Shown: positions 1-6,520, counted from the stretch's first letter. The stretch is DNA of 8,352 nucleotides from Chitinivibrionales bacterium (GCA_014729375.1 WJKA01000448.1:1-8352); one strand, 5' to 3'. Program-made: numbers and translations. Notes: generated from the sequence alone by a model not told the origin.

Positions 1-1
1 A

Positions 2-187
2 TCTCACACCGAGCTGAAAAAACTGAAAACCGAAATAAGAGAAATGCATAAAAGTATTGACTCTTTGTCCGTGCAAATAGAAAAATTGAAATCAGATACG
101 GCATATCTGGAAAAGCTTGCGCGAGAGAAACTTGGAATGGCCCGGGACAATGAACGTATTTACAAATTTATCGAGGAGAAAGACTGA
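2..187 (+). CDS. FtsB/DivIC-type septum formation initiator protein (3' part only)
   Basis: The window opens inside this gene, and only the last 61 residues are visible. They are charged, heptad-like coiled coil (leucine/isoleucine at regular spacing in the first 35 residues), followed by AYLEKLAREKLGMARDNE. This matches the signature at the end of the FtsB/DivIC family coiled coil, where a conserved 'EKLAREKLGM' type segment precedes a short tail. Family members are small bitopic membrane proteins that form a complex with FtsL and FtsQ/DivIB to activate septal peptidoglycan synthesis. The expected N-terminal membrane anchor lies outside the window. The gene ends 3 nt before the DUF502 gene, and its last codons contain the GAGGAGAAAG stretch that serves as that gene's ribosome binding site, so the two are cotranscribed. 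Which of FtsB or DivIC is the better name cannot be decided from this fragment. Confidence 0.85.
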   Translation, partial: SHTELKKLKTEIREMHKSIDSLSVQIEKLKSDTAYLEKLAREKLGMARDNERIYKFIEEKD

Positions 188-190
188 ATT

Positions 191-910
191 ATGCGGAGAT
201 ATTTCAAGCAGATAATACCTAATATTATATCAGGTACTTTAATCATTCTGCCGCTTGTTACAACGCTGTATGTCTTCTTTTTTCTTTTTCAGAAAGCCGA
301 TTCCGCGCTCCCCTATCTTTTTCACACGCTGATTCCTTCACTCCCTGAAGAATGGATTCCGGGCGTGGGATTCGTTCTTATTCTTATTCTGGCCTATTTT
401 CTCGGCCTGGCTGCCAAGAATTATATCGGAAGGAAATTTATCGAGATCGGCAACACGATTATTGCCAACATTCCATTGATGAACAAAGTGTATCTTGGTG
501 TGCAGCAGATAGTCGATGCCGTTGCCGGACAGAAAAAGAAGCTTTTCGACCGGCCGGTACTTATCGAATACCCGAAAGAGGACTCCTATTGCGTGGGATT
601 TGTTACCGCACCCACAAAAGGAGAAATCCAACGAAAAATCGGCGGGGAACTGGTAAGTGTGTTTGTTCCGACCACACCCAATCCGACATCGGGTTTCCTG
701 CTTTTTATTCCTGAAGAAAAGGTTATTGATCTTGAAATGGGCATCGAGAATTCAATAAAACTTGTTATGTCGGCCGGCGTGGTCAGCATTGAAGAACTCA
801 AAGACACCCAGCATATGTATTCCATCCCGAAATCGCTTAAAAACTGGAATTTCATCCGGCATTTTAAAAGGGAAAGAGATAAAAAATTCTCATCCGATCC
901 CCGCGATTAG
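191..910 (+). CDS. DUF502 family membrane protein
   Basis: This 239-residue protein has two N-terminal membrane segments (about residues 12-34 and 59-77), separated by a short loop. A soluble, beta-rich domain follows, carrying the family hallmark PTTPNPTSG at 160-168 and the following SAGVVSIEEL block near 194-203. This architecture and the PTxPNPTSG motif are characteristic of DUF502, a widespread family of inner-membrane proteins whose biochemical function is not established. The start is well supported: a GAGGAGAAAG purine run lies about 8-16 nt upstream, and the first residues lead straight into the expected first membrane helix. The C-terminal 35 residues are basic and family-variable. 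The gene lies between the divisome gene (3-nt gap) and recO (1-nt gap), so it is part of the same operon. Confidence 0.92.
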   Translation: MRRYFKQIIPNIISGTLIILPLVTTLYVFFFLFQKADSALPYLFHTLIPSLPEEWIPGVGFVLILILAYFLGLAAKNYIGRKFIEIGNTIIANIPLMNKVYLGVQQIVDAVAGQKKKLFDRPVLIEYPKEDSYCVGFVTAPTKGEIQRKIGGELVSVFVPTTPNPTSGFLLFIPEEKVIDLEMGIENSIKLVMSAGVVSIEELKDTQHMYSIPKSLKNWNFIRHFKRERDKKFSSDPRD

Positions 911-911
911 T

Positions 912-1736
912 ATGGCAGTCCGGAAAACCGATGCCCTGATTCTGAAGGTCCTTCCCTACCGGGAGTCGAGTTGTCTGGTGTATTTATTTACGAAACAGCA
1001 TGGTCTGGTAAATGGCATTGCCAAAGGGGTGAAACGCAAAAAATCGGGCTCTCCCCCTGTTGAACGGGGCATGCGTGCCGAACTTATTGTCTACAGCAAA
1101 CCGCAGAGAGAGCTTCACACTATAGCAGGCATTCAAACACTCGATATGTATGAAGGAATCAGGGCCGGGCTTGAAAAAAGTGCGCTTCGCGACGCCGCAT
1201 TTGAAATGGTGCTTAAAACAATGAAGCATTCGGAGCCACACGCCGACCTGTTCGATTTTTTTGACAGATTTCTGAGTGGAATATCAGGTACGCCTCTTTG
1301 TTCATGCTTCCCCCGCGCTCTGTGGCGTTTTTATATCGATTATGCACGGATACTGGGGTTTGGTGCGAACTTTTTCAATTGTGCCGGGTGCGGAAAGCCG
1401 CTTGATACGATTGCGGGAGGGTATCTCATTCACGAGAAGGGCGGGTGCCTGTGTGAGCAGTGCCTGCCGCAAAAACCTGCCGCATCATACCTGCCCGGCG
1501 CCGTGCTGGAACATATCAGATCGCAACCGGATAGAGCCGGTCCCGCGTCCGTCTCGTTTCCCGTCAACACAGTGCAGAGGATAACCCGCCTCCTGGCATC
1601 ATACTGCGCATACCATTGCGACATCAGGCCGGATTTCAATTCTCTTGACTTTTTAGACGATCTTCTCAAGGGACAATGCTCTTCGTTCTACAGAGAGGGC
1701 ATGATACACCAGGCCTTCGGCGCGCGCGAATGTTGA
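912..1736 (+). CDS. recO: DNA repair protein RecO
   Basis: RecO binds single-stranded DNA and, with RecR, loads RecA onto SSB-coated DNA in the RecF recombination pathway. The 274-residue product starts with the typical RecO OB-fold entry (KTDALILKVLPYRESSCLV, residues 5-23). A helical domain follows, then a four-cysteine zinc site: C157/C160 (CAGC) and C181/C184 (CEQC). The reading frame is open upstream to 762, but that sequence does not look like RecO, whereas the ATG at 912 gives the expected first residues. There is no clear Shine-Dalgarno sequence. The ATG lies 1 nt after the DUF502 stop, so translation probably depends on coupling. The family usually ends near the equivalent of LDFLDDLLKG (245-254). 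Here about 20 more residues, with no family resemblance that I recognise, run into the antisense hisD gene. Confidence 0.9.
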   Translation: MAVRKTDALILKVLPYRESSCLVYLFTKQHGLVNGIAKGVKRKKSGSPPVERGMRAELIVYSKPQRELHTIAGIQTLDMYEGIRAGLEKSALRDAAFEMVLKTMKHSEPHADLFDFFDRFLSGISGTPLCSCFPRALWRFYIDYARILGFGANFFNCAGCGKPLDTIAGGYLIHEKGGCLCEQCLPQKPAASYLPGAVLEHIRSQPDRAGPASVSFPVNTVQRITRLLASYCAYHCDIRPDFNSLDFLDDLLKGQCSSFYREGMIHQAFGAREC

Positions 1737-2972
1737 CACATGCGGCGCTGCCTGTTTCAGCCCTTTGCGGCTAGCCCCGGCAACCGAAATACGCTTCACA
1801 AAACTCTCAACCCCGAGCGGGGAAGCATACCGGGCAGCACCGCCCGTCGGAAGAACATGGTTTGTACCGATAAAATAATCACCAAGAGCAGCAGGGGTAA
1901 ACCGGCCGAGGAAAACCGCACTCGCATTGACAATTCCTTTTAAATCGTGCTGCGGATTCACAGTCATTATCTGCAAATGCTCGGGTGCACACCTGTTTAT
2001 TACTTCAAGACTCTCTTTCCGGCTCCCGGTGACAACAATCGACAATGTGCCGCCTGCAGATTCTCCCGGCAGGCATGCCCGGGGGGAACGCTCGATTTCA
2101 TCGGCTATACATCGCCTCAGTTTTTTTGCAAACCGGTCACTTTCGGTAACACACACGGCAATTTCATCACCACTACCGTGCTCGGCCTGTGCAAGAAGAT
2201 CGAGGGCCACCCAGGATGCATCAGCCGACTGGTCGGCAAGTATCATAACTTCTGAGGGGCCGGCTATTGAATCGATATCGACTGTTCCGTACACGCACCG
2301 CTTTGCCTGGGCGACATAGCGGTTGCCCGGGCCGACGATTTTTTCGACCGGAGCGATAGTCCGGGTACCGTAAGCAAGTGCTCCAACCGCCTGCGCACCG
2401 CCGATCTGATACACTTCGGTAACTTTCATGAGTTTCAGTGCATAGGCTATTGCAGGATGCAGCTCTCTTTGCGGCGGCGTCACGGCAACGACATCCTTTA
2501 CACCTGCAATCCGGGCCGGGATAACGTTCATAAGAACAGTTGAGGGATACGCGGCCCGGCCGCCCGGAACATATACACCCACGCGGGACAGAGGCCGGAT
2601 TTTCTGACAAAGCACCCCTTCGGCTGTTTGCAAAGAATACCCCCGGGGTTTTTGTGGAAGGTGAAATGCTTTTATCCGTTGTGCCGCCTCTTTCACTGCT
2701 TTTTTCAGGTCTCGGGGTGTCTTTTTCGCCCGGTGTTCCAGAAGATCGGCGGATAAACGCATGGTTGACGGTTTCAGAGATACACCATCGAATTTCTTCG
2801 TATATTCAATAACCGCCCTGGCACCTTTTTCTCTGATTTCACTGAGAATCTTCTCAACCGCTCCGGGGGTGTGTTTTTCATTTTTTTCAGCCGCGCCGGT
2901 TATCGAAGAAATTATCCGGGACCCCGTACGAGGTGTATACCGATACATTGGTATTAGTTTTTGTTTTGCCAT
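1653..2972 (-). CDS. hisD: Histidinol dehydrogenase
   Basis: HisD catalyses the last two steps of histidine biosynthesis, the NAD-dependent oxidation of L-histidinol via histidinal to L-histidine. The 439-residue product is full length. Visible hallmarks are VGVYVPGGRAAYPSTVLMN (131-149), the GPGN segment (215-218), and AQAEH with the zinc ligands Q262 and H265. Further along are the catalytic pair E331/H332 in APEHL, D365 in GDYFIGTNHVLPTGG, and the last zinc ligand H424 in EGLVYH; all correspond to the known E. coli residues. I chose the ATG at 2972 because AGCAGGGG lies 7 nt upstream. An ATG 13 codons earlier (3011) is possible but poorly placed. The gene is convergent with recO and overlaps its end by 84 bp. 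No other his gene is beside it, and it appears to be expressed from its own promoter in the divergent region. Confidence 0.95.
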   Translation of the reverse strand: MAKQKLIPMYRYTPRTGSRIISSITGAAEKNEKHTPGAVEKILSEIREKGARAVIEYTKKFDGVSLKPSTMRLSADLLEHRAKKTPRDLKKAVKEAAQRIKAFHLPQKPRGYSLQTAEGVLCQKIRPLSRVGVYVPGGRAAYPSTVLMNVIPARIAGVKDVVAVTPPQRELHPAIAYALKLMKVTEVYQIGGAQAVGALAYGTRTIAPVEKIVGPGNRYVAQAKRCVYGTVDIDSIAGPSEVMILADQSADASWVALDLLAQAEHGSGDEIAVCVTESDRFAKKLRRCIADEIERSPRACLPGESAGGTLSIVVTGSRKESLEVINRCAPEHLQIMTVNPQHDLKGIVNASAVFLGRFTPAALGDYFIGTNHVLPTGGAARYASPLGVESFVKRISVAGASRKGLKQAAPHVSTFARAEGLVYHALSVERRALSLEKIV

Positions 2973-3232
2973 ATATAAACCCCTGCTTTTAATATGATTA
3001 ATGCAACACAAAATAACTTGTTGGCACCGGATTTTCCCGTGACAGAAACAGATTTCCGGTATAAATCGCAGACAACTGATTCAGTACTGCCCGGTGATTT
3101 TGGCTATATCCCTGAAATGATTGCGCAAATAATATTAAAAAATGTATCTTAGTGATCCCCGTAAAAGGGGAGTTGAAGCTGAAAGTTCGCAGATTTGCGG
3201 CTATGTAACTTTTTTCGGCAGTTTGGGTTGCT
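2973..3232. promoter_or_regulatory. Divergent intergenic region between hisD and the response regulator
   Basis: This 260-bp stretch holds no convincing gene and must carry the promoters for both flanking genes. Toward the response regulator, TTGCGC (3121-3126) and TATCTT (3145-3150) stand 18 bp apart in an AT-rich tract, a weak sigma-70-like candidate. The first of these sits in the perfect 8-bp palindrome TTGCGCAA (3121-3128). ACCGGA (3026-3031) and TCCGGT (3055-3060) form a spaced 6-bp inverted repeat nearer hisD. TCCCC (3156-3160) and GGGGA (3167-3171) could form a short hairpin in the response-regulator leader. No riboswitch or T-box consensus was recognised, and no clear -35/-10 pair could be set for hisD. 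All of these elements are short enough to occur by chance. Confidence 0.3.
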
Positions 3233-3619
3233 ATGGACAGACCGTATCGCATACTGCTTGTTGATGACGAACCCGGCATTCGCAAAATCCTGCGTCTTTT
3301 TCTGGAAATGCAGGGATTTGTCATTTCAGAAGCTATTACTGCCAATCAGGCTATGCAAGCCATTAAAAATGAAAAGCCGGATCTGGTCATTCTGGATGTA
3401 ATCCTGTGCGGACAAACAGGCTTTGATGTTTGTGAGTGGATAAAAAGTAATCCTGAAACAAAAGATATATTAGTGTTCCTCTTTACGGCACTCAATCAGG
3501 AGCAGGATTTTAAAGAGGGTCAACGTGTCGGGTGCGACCTCTATTTGACAAAACCGCAAAACCCGAAAGATATCGTTGAGAAGGTTACTGAATATCTGAA
3601 AACCAGGACTACGCTCTAG
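3233..3619 (+). CDS. Single-domain CheY-like response regulator
   Basis: This is a stand-alone receiver domain of 128 residues with no output domain. The phosphorylation site is intact: the acidic pocket D11/D12 in LLVDDE, phospho-acceptor D55 in LVILDV, the switch threonine T85 in FLFTA, and K107 in YLTKP, spaced as in CheY. Such proteins take phosphate from a histidine kinase and act by protein contact rather than by binding DNA. No kinase or chemotaxis gene is in the window, so partner and output are unknown. The loop after D55 reads ILCGQTGFDV rather than the common MPxMDGxE pattern. The ATG at 3233 gives the normal receiver start, but no good Shine-Dalgarno sequence precedes it. The stop codon overlaps the outer arm of the inverted repeat that separates this gene from secD. 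Confidence 0.9.
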   Translation: MDRPYRILLVDDEPGIRKILRLFLEMQGFVISEAITANQAMQAIKNEKPDLVILDVILCGQTGFDVCEWIKSNPETKDILVFLFTALNQEQDFKEGQRVGCDLYLTKPQNPKDIVEKVTEYLKTRTTL

Positions 3620-3814
3620 TGTACAGTATCACACTTGCGAATAAGTTCCTATGGGTTCTTTTCACCCCTGTCTTCGATGCTCACTCGCTGTCGCGTAACC
3701 ACGCTATGGCGGAGCAGGTTCAGGTGAATACACCCGGTATTCACCATCGTTGCGCCTCAACAGGAACGAAAACAGCACCAGGGAACCACCCGCGTATTTG
3801 ATACAGTACACTGG
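3616..3814 (+). ncRNA. Candidate structured RNA or inverted-repeat element in the secD leader
   Basis: Complementary segments nest into one closed fold. The outer stem is 3616-3631 with 3799-3814 (14 Watson-Crick pairs, one G-T, one A-A mismatch). Second is GGTTCTTT 3654-3661 with 3780-3787 (8 pairs, two G-T). Third is CTGTCTTCG 3668-3676 with CGAAAACAG 3767-3775 (8 of 9). Inside are three hairpins. Hairpin A pairs 3679-3682 with 3712-3715, 3686-3691 with 3706-3711, and 3693-3696 with 3701-3704, with loop AACC. Hairpin B is a perfect 9-bp stem, 3723-3731 with 3737-3745. Hairpin C is GTTG 3749-3752 with CAAC 3758-3761. Five G-T pairs would become A-C mismatches on the other strand, against one change the other way, which favours plus-strand transcription. 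There is no T-run, so it is not a simple terminator. I recognise no RNA family. It may be a secDF leader, a small RNA or a small mobile repeat. Confidence 0.5.
3723..3745. repeat. Perfect 9-bp inverted repeat within the secD leader
   Basis: GGTGAATAC (3723-3731) and GTATTCACC (3737-3745) are exact reverse complements separated by ACCCG. This is the strongest single hairpin in the window. The left-arm bases GGTGAA could instead pair with a second copy of TTCACC at 3661-3666, which would break this hairpin. It could also be a protein-binding dyad in DNA. Confidence 0.75.
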
Positions 3815-3854
3815 CGATTGCACAATACCGGACATATCTCATTGTTTTGTGAAA

Positions 3855-3857
3855 GGA
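3855..3857 (+). promoter_or_regulatory. secD ribosome binding site with long spacing
   Basis: The only purine-rich site upstream of secD is GAAAGGA ending at 3857, which leaves 13 nt before the ATG at 3871. This is longer than the usual 5-9 nt. There is no alternative in-frame start with better spacing. It suggests modest basal initiation, which fits a gene under leader control, but that is inference. Confidence 0.45.
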
Positions 3858-3870
3858 TAGATTTACTGTC

Positions 3871-5556
3871 ATGAAAAGAAATAATGCTGTCAGTTTATTA
3901 GTAATTATCGCGGCGGTTGCGCTTTCAATCTGGTTTTTAAAAGACTCGATCATGTTTTATTCGAAGCCGCTTGCAAAGCGACAGGAATACCAGGATGCAA
4001 ACCCTGATATTTTCAAGCGGATATTCAACCTCGGCCTTGACCTTCAGGGGGGGATGCGCCTCGTGCTCGAAATCGACCGTTCCCGGTTGACCGATGAGGA
4101 AGACAAAGATGTTCTTGACAGAGCATATACCATTATCGAGAACCGGATTAACGGGCTCGGCGTTGCCGAACCGACGATCCAGAAGCAAGGCAGAGACCGG
4201 CTGATTATCGAACTTCCGGGGCTGAAAAATGAGGACGCGGCAAAGCAGGTGATCGGTTCGACCGCGCAGCTCGAATTCAAGCTTGTCCGGGACCCGTCGG
4301 AACTTATGCGAGCGCTGCGGATAATCGACAATGTTGTCAGCGGTAAAGAACCGGCGGATTCGACTGCAACCGATACAACTGCGGATACAACTGCTCTGGA
4401 AGACGAAGGTGCACGGGAAAAGGCCAGGCAGTTGTTTGAAGGGAGCGAGGAAATTGAAGACACTGCCGGAGATACCACAGGCGGAGAAGAGATTCTTACA
4501 TCATTTACCGGACTCCTTGTTCAGGTTGGTGAGCAGATCGGAGTTGTGAAAAAAAACCAGTTGAAAGTGGAGAAAATTCTCAAGCGGAAAGACGTGCGGG
4601 AAGCGCTCCAGCGGCAGGGAATGGGCGGCAGCCAGTTCCTCTGGGGCCATGACTACCAAAAACAGGGCGATATTGAGCTTCTGCCCCTTTACTATGTCAA
4701 ATCCCGCCCCGAACTCAAAGGGGATGCGATCAGTGAGGCTAACGCTGTTTTGTCTCAGGGCGGAATGAACCAGGGACAACCGATCGTTTCGCTGGAGATG
4801 AATCGAAAAGGCGCCCGGGTATTTTCGCGGGTCACTGCCGCAAATGTAAATAAGTATCTGGCAATTGTTCTCGACAGTACCGTATACTCAGCACCGGTGA
4901 TCAGACAGAAAATTTCTCAGGGACGCGCCCAGATTGAAGGGTCCTTTACAATGGAAGAGGCGAAAAACCTGGCGATCGTGCTCCAGGCCGGTGCACTCCC
5001 CGCTCCGGTCGATATTATCGAAGAACGGACTATCGGACCGTCGCTCGGACAGGACTCTGTCAGAACAGGCATCATCGCCCTCTGTATCGGATTTGCACTG
5101 ATCGTGTTTTTTATGGCAATTTATTATAAAATGAGCGGCCTGATTGCAGATTTCGCACTCATTCTCAATCTCCTCTTTGTGCTTGCGGTCATGGCAGGAA
5201 TTAATGCCACGCTGACCCTGCCGGGAATCGCCGGTCTCATTCTGATTATCGGCATGGCTGTTGACGCCAATGTCATAATTTTCGAACGTATCCGGGAAGA
5301 ACTCATTGTCGGAAAAACCATACGAAGCGCAGTCGATGCCGGATACTCACGGGCATTTCTCACCATTATGGATGCTAATATCACCACACTTATCACCGCA
5401 TTCATTCTGTTGTGGATCGGTACCGGCCCGATCAAAGGATTTGCCATCACGCTGATTTTCGGCATTATTGCATCGTTGTTTACCGCGCTTTTTATTACTA
5501 AAGCAATATTCAACATTATCGTCGGCTCCCGTAAGCTGACAAAACTGAGCATATAA
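3871..5556 (+). CDS. secD: Protein translocase subunit SecD
   Basis: SecD is the first half of the SecDF complex, which uses the proton gradient to pull preproteins out of the SecYEG channel on the periplasmic side. The 561-residue product has membrane helix 1 (about 8-23), the conserved FNLGLDLQGGMRLVLEID (52-69) and RINGLGVAEPTIQKQG (92-107) in the periplasmic P1 base. Later come VSLEMNRKGARVF (306-318), IEERTIGPSLGQDSV (383-397) and five C-terminal helices from about 398 on. D465 in GMAVDANVIIFERI corresponds to the aspartate needed for proton flow in Thermus SecDF. An acidic, threonine-rich insert occupies about 158-208 of P1 and includes a 12-bp tandem repeat. secF follows after 25 nt. 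No yajC is adjacent. The structured leader immediately upstream may control expression. Confidence 0.97.
   Translation: MKRNNAVSLLVIIAAVALSIWFLKDSIMFYSKPLAKRQEYQDANPDIFKRIFNLGLDLQGGMRLVLEIDRSRLTDEEDKDVLDRAYTIIENRINGLGVAEPTIQKQGRDRLIIELPGLKNEDAAKQVIGSTAQLEFKLVRDPSELMRALRIIDNVVSGKEPADSTATDTTADTTALEDEGAREKARQLFEGSEEIEDTAGDTTGGEEILTSFTGLLVQVGEQIGVVKKNQLKVEKILKRKDVREALQRQGMGGSQFLWGHDYQKQGDIELLPLYYVKSRPELKGDAISEANAVLSQGGMNQGQPIVSLEMNRKGARVFSRVTAANVNKYLAIVLDSTVYSAPVIRQKISQGRAQIEGSFTMEEAKNLAIVLQAGALPAPVDIIEERTIGPSLGQDSVRTGIIALCIGFALIVFFMAIYYKMSGLIADFALILNLLFVLAVMAGINATLTLPGIAGLILIIGMAVDANVIIFERIREELIVGKTIRSAVDAGYSRAFLTIMDANITTLITAFILLWIGTGPIKGFAITLIFGIIASLFTALFITKAIFNIIVGSRKLTKLSI
4372..4395 (+). repeat. 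12-bp tandem repeat inside secD
   Basis: GATACAACTGCG (4372-4383) is followed directly by GATACAACTGCT (4384-4395), and a degenerate related unit precedes it (around 4357-4371). The unit is in frame and encodes DTTA, giving the TDTTADTTA segment at residues 168-176 of SecD. It looks like recent slippage expansion within a tolerant periplasmic linker. Confidence 0.75.
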
Positions 5557-5581
5557 TCATAGAGCAATAAAGGAATTACCA

Positions 5582-6520
5582 ATGCATTTTTTCAAATCAA
5601 CTAATTTCAATTTTATCGGTAATCGAAACAAAGCATTCATTCTCTCCGGCATTCTTTTGCTCATTACCATTGTTTCGTTGATCGTTAATAAAGGACCAAA
5701 CCTGTCAATCGATTTTGTTGGCGGGACGGTCGTTCAGTTGAAATTTAAAAATTCTATCCGCGAAGACCAGGCAAAAATCCGTTCAATTATCAATGACCTG
5801 GGATACGGGTCTCCCGAAGTCAAAACGATCGGCAAACCGCAAGATAATGAACTCCAGATTATCGTGAAAGCATTCGGCGACAAAGGCGAGTCTGTCGGCG
5901 ATAAGATCAAGGAAGCTTTATCAACCAGCTATCCCGATAATCCGTTCGAACTCCGCCGTGAAGAAAAAGTCGGGCCGAAAATCGGTGGAGAACTACAGCA
6001 AAAAGCCGCACTTGCAATCCTGCTTTCGCTCATTGCCATTGTTATCTATATCGGCTTCAGGTTCCACCTTCCATTCGGCATTGCCGCTATTGTTGCTCTT
6101 TTTCATGACGTTTTAATTACAATCGGCGCCTTTGCCTTCCTGGACCTTTTCCCGAACCTTCATATCGAACTGTCATTGCCGGTTATCGCGGCTTTACTCA
6201 CGATTGTCGGATATTCCCTGAATGACACCATTGTAGTATTCGACCGTATCAGGGAGAACATGGGGGGCTCGGTAATGAAACGGAGCCTTGAAGAAAAAAT
6301 CAATACCAGCATAAACCAGTGCTTGTCGCGGACAATTATTACTTCACTTACCACCTTTGCCGTTGTGATAACGGTTTTTATTGCCTTTGTCAACAGCGGG
6401 GCGGTAATCAAGGATTTTTCGCTTGCACTGCTGGTCGGCGTTGTGAGCGGTACATATTCGTCGATGTATATCGCCAGCCCCATTCTCGTACTGTGGAACC
6501 GGAAATGGCCGATGAAATAG
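5582..6520 (+). CDS. secF: Protein translocase subunit SecF
   Basis: SecF is the second half of SecDF and pairs with SecD to form the RND-like twelve-helix proton-driven translocation aid. The 312-residue product is of normal length. It has membrane helix 1 at about 18-36, then the family motif SIDFVGGT (42-49). A small periplasmic P4 domain reaches to about residue 130, with KVGPKIGGEL at 129-138, and five helices follow. D215 in GYSLNDTIVVFDRIREN is the counterpart of the second proton-path aspartate known from Thermus SecDF. The start is supported by AAAGGA ending at 5574, 7 nt upstream of the ATG. It lies 25 nt after the secD stop and is certainly cotranscribed with it. SecD and SecF are separate polypeptides here, not a fused SecDF. 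Confidence 0.97.
   Translation: MHFFKSTNFNFIGNRNKAFILSGILLLITIVSLIVNKGPNLSIDFVGGTVVQLKFKNSIREDQAKIRSIINDLGYGSPEVKTIGKPQDNELQIIVKAFGDKGESVGDKIKEALSTSYPDNPFELRREEKVGPKIGGELQQKAALAILLSLIAIVIYIGFRFHLPFGIAAIVALFHDVLITIGAFAFLDLFPNLHIELSLPVIAALLTIVGYSLNDTIVVFDRIRENMGGSVMKRSLEEKINTSINQCLSRTIITSLTTFAVVITVFIAFVNSGAVIKDFSLALLVGVVSGTYSSMYIASPILVLWNRKWPMK

Noticed and set aside
762..911. An upstream in-frame extension of recO beginning inside the DUF502 gene
   Set aside because: The 50 extra residues show no RecO resemblance, and the ATG at 912 gives the exact expected RecO N terminus.
2973..3011. A 13-residue N-terminal extension of HisD starting at 3011
   Set aside because: The AGCAGGGG site lies 7 nt before the ATG at 2972, so an internal start at 2972 explains it better.
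3156..3232. Riboswitch in the response-regulator leader
   Set aside because: Only two tiny hairpins can be drawn, and no conserved aptamer sequence was recognised.
3616..3814. Terminator for the response-regulator gene
   Set aside because: No hairpin here is followed by a T-run, and the structure is multibranched and much longer than an intrinsic terminator.
3616..3814. Known RNA such as 6S, SRP RNA, tmRNA, RNase P, cobalamin or c-di-GMP riboswitch
   Set aside because: The length is near that of 6S, but three internal hairpins and no recognised consensus blocks argue against it. The other families' conserved cores are absent by eye.
3616..3814. Proven transposable element (MITE) or integron attC site
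   Set aside because: The terminal inverted repeats fit a MITE, but the flanks show no target-site duplication, and I see no attC core sites. Copy number cannot be tested from one window.
3818..3845. Internal promoter for secD (TTGCAC with CATTGT)
   Set aside because: The -10 matches the consensus at only three positions, so it is too weak to call.
4044..4478. Long open frame on the minus strand inside secD (also similar ones at 5124-5582 and 6160-6483)
   Set aside because: The serine-rich or low-information products are antisense shadows of well-supported secD and secF coding sequence.
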